Assembly (NCBI GenBank): GCA_002358975.1
Contig: DEPX01000125.1
Coordinates: forward strand, 11,220-23,293
DNA from: Micrococcaceae bacterium UBA3381
GTDB lineage: Bacteria; Actinomycetota; Actinomycetes; Actinomycetales; Micrococcaceae
Length of the DNA stretch: 12,074 nt
Direction of reading: 5' to 3'
How positions within the stretch are numbered: position 1 is the stretch's first letter; each line of letters opens with the position of its first letter. Below are positions 7,135 to 12,074 of the stretch, one piece after another. The notes below the pieces were generated by a model, which saw only the letters and a program-made list of their open reading frames with translations, did not search any database and was not told the origin of the DNA. The position numbers were made by a program, and so were the translations under genes.

Positions 7135-8808
7135 TTAGAATGATACCGGATTGGATGTGGAAGCGCGTCCGTCGTCAATGACACCACCTTGTCTCAATAA
7201 TTCCACTGAGGTTTCACGCATTGCTACTTTCCGAACCTTGCCGGTTACGGTGGTAGGAAATTCTTCGACTATATGGACATAGCGTGGGATCTTAAATTTG
7301 GCTAATGCCCCGACGGCAAAATCACGCAAGCCCTCAGCTGTCAGTCGTGATGCACCCTGGCGCAATTGGATCCAGGCCATAAGCTCTTCTCCATAGCGAT
7401 CATCCGGCACACCAATGACTTGGGCATCCAAAATATCCGGGTGGGTGTAAAGAAACTCTTCAATTTCGCGTGGGTAAATGTTCTCACCGCCGCGAATAAC
7501 CATATCTTTCATACGGCCTGTGACCTGTACATAGCCGTTTTCGTCCATCTGGGCGATGTCTCCGGTGCGCATCCACCCATCAGCACCTAGCACTTCGTCC
7601 GTCTTTTCTTGCTGATTCCAATACCCCAGCATTACTAAGTAACCCTTAGTGCACAACTCACCCGCGGTATTAACCGGTAGGGTTTCACCGGTATCAGGAT
7701 CGATTATTTTAATCTCAGCGTGCGGGCTGGGGCGTCCCACCGTTGAGACTCGTAGTTGTAAGTCATCATCGGGTCGGGTTTGCATCGACACCGGAGAAGT
7801 TTCGGTCATGCCATAACAGATAGTAACGTCATCCATATTCATGGTACTGATGACCTTACGCATAACTTCATCTGGGCAGGGAGACCCTGCCATGATGCCT
7901 GTGCGCAAACTGGAGAGGTCGAATTCATCTAGGTTTTCCAGCGCCAGTTCGGCGATAAACATGGTCGGTACCCCATACAGAGCCGTACACCGATATTTCT
8001 CGACAGCTTCCAGAGTTTTCTCCGCATTAAAGCTGGGCGCTGGAATAATCATCGCTGCACCATGAGTGGTTGCGGCGAGATTGCCCATGACCATACCAAA
8101 GCAATGGTAGTACGGCACCGGAATGCAGATACGATCCTGGTCGGTATAACGATTAATTTCGCCTACGAAGAACCCGTTATTGAGGATATTGCGGTGCGAT
8201 AACGTTGCCCCTTTAGGAAAACCTGTAGTACCCGATGTGTACTGGATATTGACGGCATCGGTGTTTGTCATGGTCGCTTGCAATGCGTCAAGCGCAGCGT
8301 TATCGGCAACCACATCAAATACTTGATCCCATGACTCCGAGTTCATAATTACCACCCGGTCAAGCGATCCTAGTTCATCTTGAGCGCGTTGGATCATTCG
8401 CGGATAATTTGCAGTGGGCACTTCTTCCGAAGCAATTATGGTGGTGATGCCAGCCTGTTCCAGCACGTAGTTGAGCTCGTGCTGCCGGTAGGCTGGATTA
8501 ATATTGACCATGATCGCACCGAGCTCGGCGGTGGCGTATTGGACCATAGTCCACTCCCACCGGTTCAAAGCCCAAATGCCTACTCGTTCTCCTGTGACGA
8601 CACCGGCCCGATGCAGGCCCGTAGCCAAATTACGCACATCCCTATAGAACTGCTGATAGTTCCACTGTCGGTTCGCATGGACATCTATCAAAGCAAGATT
8701 GTCTGGGTATCTAGCTGCAGTTTTGGCCAGGTTAGCTGGGATTGTGTCTTCAATGAGGTCGGCATCGGTGGGGCCCTGTGCATAAGAGTACGTCAGCTGT
8801 GTTGTCAT
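7135..8808 (-). CDS. AMP-forming acyl-CoA synthetase (FadD/ACSF2-like)
   Basis: The enzyme should activate a free carboxylic acid to its acyl-CoA using ATP, through an acyl-adenylate, in the cytoplasm. The 557-residue protein carries all ANL-superfamily motifs: the phosphate loop YTSGTTGFPKG (190-200), the adenine-binding YGMTETSP (332-339), RTGD with its ribose-binding Asp (414-417), the hinge region GRMKDMVIRGGENIYP, and the C-terminal catalytic lysine in TGK (Lys524). The middle part (PVPYYHCFGMVMG) resembles medium-chain ACSF2-like ligases. An ATG at 8814 is possible, but the AGGA ribosome-binding site is only 3 nt from it and an ideal 9 nt from the ATG at 8808, so I chose the latter. It lies 71 bp after the tetR stop on the same strand and probably shares its transcript. 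Next to a methylcrotonyl-CoA carboxylase, a branched or medium short acid is a plausible substrate, but that is inference. Confidence 0.9.
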   Translation of the reverse strand: MTTQLTYSYAQGPTDADLIEDTIPANLAKTAARYPDNLALIDVHANRQWNYQQFYRDVRNLATGLHRAGVVTGERVGIWALNRWEWTMVQYATAELGAIMVNINPAYRQHELNYVLEQAGITTIIASEEVPTANYPRMIQRAQDELGSLDRVVIMNSESWDQVFDVVADNAALDALQATMTNTDAVNIQYTSGTTGFPKGATLSHRNILNNGFFVGEINRYTDQDRICIPVPYYHCFGMVMGNLAATTHGAAMIIPAPSFNAEKTLEAVEKYRCTALYGVPTMFIAELALENLDEFDLSSLRTGIMAGSPCPDEVMRKVISTMNMDDVTICYGMTETSPVSMQTRPDDDLQLRVSTVGRPSPHAEIKIIDPDTGETLPVNTAGELCTKGYLVMLGYWNQQEKTDEVLGADGWMRTGDIAQMDENGYVQVTGRMKDMVIRGGENIYPREIEEFLYTHPDILDAQVIGVPDDRYGEELMAWIQLRQGASRLTAEGLRDFAVGALAKFKIPRYVHIVEEFPTTVTGKVRKVAMRETSVELLRQGGVIDDGRASTSNPVSF

Positions 8809-8814
8809 AATCAT

Positions 8815-8821
8815 CTTCCTC
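8815..8821 (-). promoter_or_regulatory. Ribosome-binding site that sets the ligase start
   Basis: The minus strand reads GAGGAAG (8821-8815) and then ATGATTATG. The GAGG core is 9 nt from the second ATG (8808) and only 3 nt from the first (8814), which favours the second. The rest of the 71-bp gap to the regulator gene holds no clear promoter; GCAAAATGTGAATTGC (8852-8867) has only short matching ends. Confidence 0.6.
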
Positions 8822-8879
8822 GGCGACTATTGTGCTCGACCCTCAATGTAGCAAAATGTGAATTGCATCACCAAGTGGA

Positions 8880-9536
8880 CTAGCCGGCTAAGTACTTCGG
8901 GGCGGCATAAATAGCTTCCATCGCCATCTGTGGCAGCATCTGTTTCAAATGCGACTGAAAGTTACTGGTCTGCTGATGCTTTGCTAGCCCCCTAAATGAA
9001 TGCCCTGTTGAGTTAATCAGACCAAACAGAGCATGGGCCCGAACCAGTCGCTGTTCATTCGTCTCATCTGGATGAACAGGCTGCATTCCACGAACCCAAA
9101 TATCGATATACTCCCGCTGCGTTCGCCGGATTTGTCGCTGTCTGCGGGGCTCAACGGCTGCCAGGTCTCGGTCTTGTACCCGAATAATCTCCGGGGAACT
9201 CAAGGCAAATTCAGTTTGTAAGTTCACTAGCTGCCACAACCGCTGGTAAGTATCGGAACACTGCTGCTCAATGGCTTTACCAGAATCCAGCAAACCTTGA
9301 CCCGCTTGGCCTATGAGTTCGCCGAGCATATCTTGCTTAGACGCAAAATGCCGATAAATCGCCTGGCCCGTCACACCGACTTCTGAACCGATTTCGTCAA
9401 GCGAGACTGCGGCAAAACCTCGCTCAGAAAACAAGCGCCCTGCCGCTGCTAGCAGTTGTTCGCGGCGTTTCTCCTTTTCAAGCTGACGCTGAGTTTTGGC
9501 CCCAGGGTTGTGCTGTGTCACTGCAGTACTAGACAA
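8880..9536 (-). CDS. TetR/AcrR-family transcriptional regulator
   Basis: This is a one-component regulator of 218 residues, a normal TetR length. The N-terminal DNA-binding domain is clear: REQLLAAAGRLFSERGFAAVS (about 26-46), then the helix-turn-helix LDEIGSEVGVTGQAIYRHFA (about 46-65) and SKQDMLGELI. The remainder is a variable all-helical ligand-binding and dimerisation domain. There is no ATG in frame at the right place. A TTG at 9536 has GGAG exactly 7 nt upstream, while a TTG two codons earlier (9542) would leave 1 nt, so 9536 is preferred; a GTG at 9521 is possible. The gene is divergent from the acyl-CoA carboxylase genes, and the inverted repeat in the shared intergenic region is its likely operator. 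I infer that it represses carboxylase, ligase and its own gene and is released by an acyl-CoA or branched-chain intermediate; the sequence does not show the ligand. Confidence 0.9.
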   Translation of the reverse strand: MSSTAVTQHNPGAKTQRQLEKEKRREQLLAAAGRLFSERGFAAVSLDEIGSEVGVTGQAIYRHFASKQDMLGELIGQAGQGLLDSGKAIEQQCSDTYQRLWQLVNLQTEFALSSPEIIRVQDRDLAAVEPRRQRQIRRTQREYIDIWVRGMQPVHPDETNEQRLVRAHALFGLINSTGHSFRGLAKHQQTSNFQSHLKQMLPQMAMEAIYAAPKYLAG

Positions 9537-9543
9537 ATGCAAT

Positions 9544-9547
9544 CTCC
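9544..9547 (-). promoter_or_regulatory. Ribosome-binding site that sets the regulator start
   Basis: GGAG on the minus strand is followed by ATTGCAT and then TTG at 9536. The 7-nt spacing supports an unusual TTG start for the TetR gene. The ATG at 9550-9548, just before the GGAG, is in another frame and reaches a stop after six codons. Confidence 0.6.
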
Positions 9548-9556
9548 ATCACTAGT

Positions 9557-9592
9557 CTGAATTTCAGTTATTGACCATAAACTGAAATTCTT
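9557..9592. promoter_or_regulatory. Likely TetR operator in the divergent promoter region
   Basis: GAATTTCAGTT (9559-9569) and AACTGAAATTC (9580-9590) are perfect inverted copies separated by 10 bp. Each arm also contains a smaller palindrome around CTGAA-N-TTC: CTGAATTTCAG (9557-9567) is perfect and CTGAAATTCTT (9582-9592) is a degenerate copy 25 bp away. This may therefore be one long operator or two binding sites for TetR dimers. It sits between the divergent regulator and carboxylase genes, which is where TetR proteins normally bind. TTGACC (9571-9576) and TAAACT (9578-9583) are possible promoter hexamers within it but do not make a canonical pair. Confidence 0.6.
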
Positions 9593-9609
9593 AGCGCGTC
9601 CATTCCGTC

Positions 9610-9614
9610 AGGAG
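9610..9614 (+). promoter_or_regulatory. Ribosome-binding site of the carboxylase beta gene
   Basis: AGGAG lies 4 nt before the ATG at 9619. It is the strongest ribosome-binding site in the window and supports this start. Confidence 0.65.
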
Positions 9615-9618
9615 AGTA

Positions 9619-11226
9619 ATGCAACAGCTGTTAACACAGGTTGATGCCAACTCCGAGCAATATCAAATAAACTCTACCCACCATGGCTACCTGCGCCAAC
9701 AGCTGCGCGACCGCTTAGCTGAAGTGGCAAGAGGGGGCTCGGAGCGTGCACGTCAACGGCACCTTGATCGCGGTCGGCTCCTCCCCCGCGAGCGCGTACG
9801 TCGTCTCCTGGACCCAGGGTCACCGTTTTTAGAGATTGGTGCGCTTGCTGCATTTGCAATGTACGACGACGATGCACCTGCTGCCGGTTTGATTGCCGGT
9901 GTCGGCCTGGTTGAAGACCGCTATGTCATGATCGTGTGCAATGATTCAACGGTCAAGGGCGGGACGTATTACCCCATGACGGTAAAGAAGCACTTACGCG
10001 CTCAAGAAATCGCATTAGAAAATCATCTCCCTTGCTTATATCTCGTCGATTCCGGGGGCGCCTTTTTGCCTCGACAAGATGAAGTATTTCCTGACCGAGA
10101 GCATTTTGGCCGGATTTTTTATAACCAAGCGCAGTTGTCCTCCCGCGGTATCCCACAGATTTCCGCTGTGCTGGGTTCATCCACAGCCGGCGGCGCCTAT
10201 GTTCCGGCCATGAGTGATGAATCGGTGATTGTACGCAATCAAGGCACGATATTTTTAGGTGGTCCCCCACTAGTCAAAGCAGCTACCGGAGAAGTTGTGA
10301 CCTCTGAAGAGCTTGGCGGTGCCCAAGTGCATACGTCGATTTCTGGAGTCGCCGATCACATCGCAGAAAATGACGATCATGCTCTGGCTATCGTGCGTAA
10401 CATTGTTGCAACGCTGCCCACAACGCCACCCCGCATCTGGACGAAGCTTGACGCTATAGCGCCATCATATGACCCATCTGGCATAGCCGGAGTAGTTCCC
10501 AAAGACCAACATACTTCTTTTGATGTACGAGAAATTATTTCTCGAACGATTGACGCTGGGACATTTCACGAGTTCAAAGAAAACTACGGCACGACCCTCG
10601 TGACCGGGTTTGCCCGCATTGATGGGCACCCTGTGGGCATTATCGCCAATAACGGTATCTTGTTTTCAGAAGCCTCACTTAAGGGCACACACTTCATCGA
10701 ACTAGCCGATCAACGTGGCATCCCTTTGCTCTTTTTACAAAATATCGCCGGGTTTATGGTTGGTAAGGATTATGAGGCTGGTGGCATTGCTAAAAATGGG
10801 GCCAAAATGGTCACCGCAGTGTCAACCACTCGTGTCCCAAAAATCACCGTAATCATCGGTGGCTCCTTCGGGGCCGGCAACTATTCTATGTGCGGTCGAG
10901 CCTATTCACCCAGGTTCCTCTTTATGTGGCCCAATGCCCGTATCTCGGTTATGGGGCCCGAGCAAGCAGCCGGAGTGCTGGCGACCGTCAAACGCGATCA
11001 ATACGAAGCCACTGGCCAAACGTGGTCTGACGAGGAAGAAACCGAGTTCAAACGACCCATTGTCGAGCAATACCAGGCCCAGGCAGATGCTTACTATTCG
11101 ACGGCAAGGCTGTGGGATGACGGCATCATCGAGCCTGAAGATACCCGCCGCATTGTCGGCATGGCTTTGGAAGTCTGTTCCCGTGCCCCAATGGGTAGCC
11201 CACAATTTGGCCTTTTCCGGATGTGA
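9619..11226 (+). CDS. Acyl-CoA carboxylase beta (carboxyltransferase) subunit, methylcrotonyl-CoA type
   Basis: This subunit transfers the carboxyl group from biotin to an acyl-CoA. The closest family is 3-methylcrotonyl-CoA carboxylase (MCC beta, LiuB/MccB), a leucine degradation enzyme, in the cytoplasm. The 535 residues match bacterial LiuB length. Family marks are VDSGGAFLPRQDEVFPDREH (143-162) and FGRIFYNQAQLSSRG (163-177), typical of MCC rather than propionyl-CoA carboxylase, the first oxyanion-hole loop LGSSTAGGAYVPAM (185-198), and the second, GGSFGAGNYSMCGRAYSPRF (414-433), followed by WPNARISVMGPEQAAGVLAT (437-456). The N- and C-carboxyltransferase crotonase-like domains are both complete. 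The ATG at 9619 is supported by AGGAG 4 nt upstream. It is the first gene of a plus-strand operon; the alpha subunit starts within 6 bp of its stop. Geranyl-CoA carboxylase is an alternative specificity that I consider less likely. Confidence 0.93.
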   Translation: MQQLLTQVDANSEQYQINSTHHGYLRQQLRDRLAEVARGGSERARQRHLDRGRLLPRERVRRLLDPGSPFLEIGALAAFAMYDDDAPAAGLIAGVGLVEDRYVMIVCNDSTVKGGTYYPMTVKKHLRAQEIALENHLPCLYLVDSGGAFLPRQDEVFPDREHFGRIFYNQAQLSSRGIPQISAVLGSSTAGGAYVPAMSDESVIVRNQGTIFLGGPPLVKAATGEVVTSEELGGAQVHTSISGVADHIAENDDHALAIVRNIVATLPTTPPRIWTKLDAIAPSYDPSGIAGVVPKDQHTSFDVREIISRTIDAGTFHEFKENYGTTLVTGFARIDGHPVGIIANNGILFSEASLKGTHFIELADQRGIPLLFLQNIAGFMVGKDYEAGGIAKNGAKMVTAVSTTRVPKITVIIGGSFGAGNYSMCGRAYSPRFLFMWPNARISVMGPEQAAGVLATVKRDQYEATGQTWSDEEETEFKRPIVEQYQAQADAYYSTARLWDDGIIEPEDTRRIVGMALEVCSRAPMGSPQFGLFRM

Positions 11227-11231
11227 TAAAT

Positions 11232-12074
11232 GTGCACCTGTTTTCTAAAGTTCTGATCGCCAACCGCGGCGAAATAGCTATTCGAATAGCAAAAACTCTC
11301 CATAAGCTCGGGATCCGATCGGTAGCAATATATTCAGATGCCGATCAAGATGCAGCCCATGTTCGTTTTGCTGACCAGGCGGTTCGACTCGGAGCGACAT
11401 CAGCCGAATCCTATTTGAACCCACAAGCCGTTGTTCGGGCGGCAGTCGATACAGGCGCTCAGGCAATCCATCCCGGATACGGTTTCATTTCGGAAAACGT
11501 AGAGCTAGCACGTTCCTGTCAGCAAGCCGGCATTACATTCATAGGCCCAAATGAGCATGCTTTGGAAGTCATGGGCGATAAAATCCGATCGAAAAATCAT
11601 GTAGGCCAAGCCAGGGTGCCACTGGTTGACGGTGTTTCTGAACCCAACCTATCCGATGACGAGCTGATCAAAGCAACCCGAGACATGACATTTCCTATGC
11701 TCATCAAGCCGTCCGCCGGTGGTGGTGGCAAAGGTATGCATGTGGTGGAATCTCATAACGATCTTGCCAGACAACTAGAAACTGCTCGCCGAGTAGCAAA
11801 GGCCGCCTTTGGAGATGACAATCTGCTCATCGAACAGCTAGTCCGCTCACCGCGCCATATTGAAGTACAGGTCTTGGCTGATTCTCACGGCAACGTGATT
11901 CATCTTGGTGAACGTGAGTGTTCACTGCAGCGCAGGCACCAGAAGATCATTGAAGAAGCCCCTTCCGTATTGCTCACTGACCAAACTCGACATCGCATCG
12001 GTCAGGCAGCAGTAGATACTGCCCGATCGGTTAACTACGTTGGGGCTGGGACCGTGGAATTTTTGGTGTCTGAT
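11232..12074 (+). CDS. Acyl-CoA carboxylase alpha (biotin carboxylase) subunit, 3' end beyond window
   Basis: This is the biotin carboxylase subunit that uses ATP and bicarbonate to carboxylate biotin for the neighbouring beta subunit. I read 281 codons open to the window edge. The N-terminal biotin-carboxylase fold begins FSKVLIANRGEIAIRIAKTL (4-23), with HPGYGFISEN and FIGPN following. The ATP-grasp glycine-rich loop is KPSAGGGGKGMHVV (159-172), and the conserved GERECSLQRRHQKIIEEAPS and GAGTVEFL follow. The biotin carboxylase C-terminal part and the expected biotinyl domain with its AMKM-like lysine lie outside; a complete subunit would be about 650-700 residues. The GTG at 11232 gives the usual N-terminal length and has GGA 10 nt upstream. 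A GTG at 11223, overlapping the beta stop as GTGA, is an alternative start. The pairing with an MCC-type beta subunit makes MCC alpha the likely role. Confidence 0.93.
   Translation, partial: MHLFSKVLIANRGEIAIRIAKTLHKLGIRSVAIYSDADQDAAHVRFADQAVRLGATSAESYLNPQAVVRAAVDTGAQAIHPGYGFISENVELARSCQQAGITFIGPNEHALEVMGDKIRSKNHVGQARVPLVDGVSEPNLSDDELIKATRDMTFPMLIKPSAGGGGKGMHVVESHNDLARQLETARRVAKAAFGDDNLLIEQLVRSPRHIEVQVLADSHGNVIHLGERECSLQRRHQKIIEEAPSVLLTDQTRHRIGQAAVDTARSVNYVGAGTVEFLVSD

Noticed and set aside
8852..8867. GCAAAATGTGAATTGC between tetR and the ligase as a second TetR operator.
   Set aside because: Only 4-bp ends match and it does not resemble the CTGAA-N-TTCAG motif of the divergent region.
8380..8883. 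A 167-residue open frame on the plus strand opposite the acyl-CoA ligase.
   Set aside because: It overlaps intact AMP-binding enzyme sequence and shows no domain or ribosome-binding site.
1..12074. Search for a mobile element, CRISPR array, defence system, tRNA or other exotic system.
   Set aside because: Nearly all of the window is filled by recognisable metabolic and translation genes on both strands; I saw no transposase, terminal repeats, spaced direct repeats or cloverleaf.

Overview
The window looks like an ordinary chromosomal segment of an actinobacterium. Evidence for this is PheS/PheT of actinobacterial type close to argC-argJ, actinobacterial-style acyl-CoA carboxylase genes, several GTG/TTG starts and tight GTGA stop/start overlaps. 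Base composition is moderate by eye (roughly mid-50s % GC, not counted), low for the phylum. A low-GC Micrococcaceae relative (Yaniella/Enteractinococcus-like) is my best guess; it is inference, not a search result.

Layout. (1) 1-2116, minus strand: arginine biosynthesis, argC followed by argJ. argJ runs off the left edge of the window. A 95-bp divergent intergenic region upstream of argC carries TGCAT-type repeats that resemble ArgR operators. (2) 2212-3207, plus strand: a zinc-free quinone oxidoreductase of the MDR superfamily. (3) 3221-6991, minus strand: pheS, pheT and a 48-residue single-pass membrane protein whose GTG start overlaps the pheT stop. (4) 6992-7134: a gene-free gap of 143 bp with three inverted repeats, holding the pheS leader and probably the end of the upstream transcript. 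(5) 7135-9536, minus strand: an AMP-forming acyl-CoA ligase and a TetR-family regulator. (6) 9537-9618: a divergent promoter region with a perfect 11-bp inverted repeat, the likely operator of the TetR protein. (7) 9619-12074, plus strand: both subunits of a biotin-dependent acyl-CoA carboxylase, closest to 3-methylcrotonyl-CoA carboxylase. The alpha subunit is cut by the right edge.

How the genes fit together. ArgC and ArgJ perform successive acetylated steps of arginine synthesis. PheS and PheT form the phenylalanyl-tRNA synthetase heterotetramer. The ligase, regulator and carboxylase look like the start of a leucine/isovalerate degradation locus: the ligase would make an acyl-CoA, the carboxylase acts on 3-methylcrotonyl-CoA, and the TetR protein probably controls both directions. 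I found no mobile element, CRISPR array, tRNA, rRNA or defence system. The points most worth following are the small pheT-coupled membrane protein, the TetR operator, the candidate ARG boxes and the structured pheS leader.
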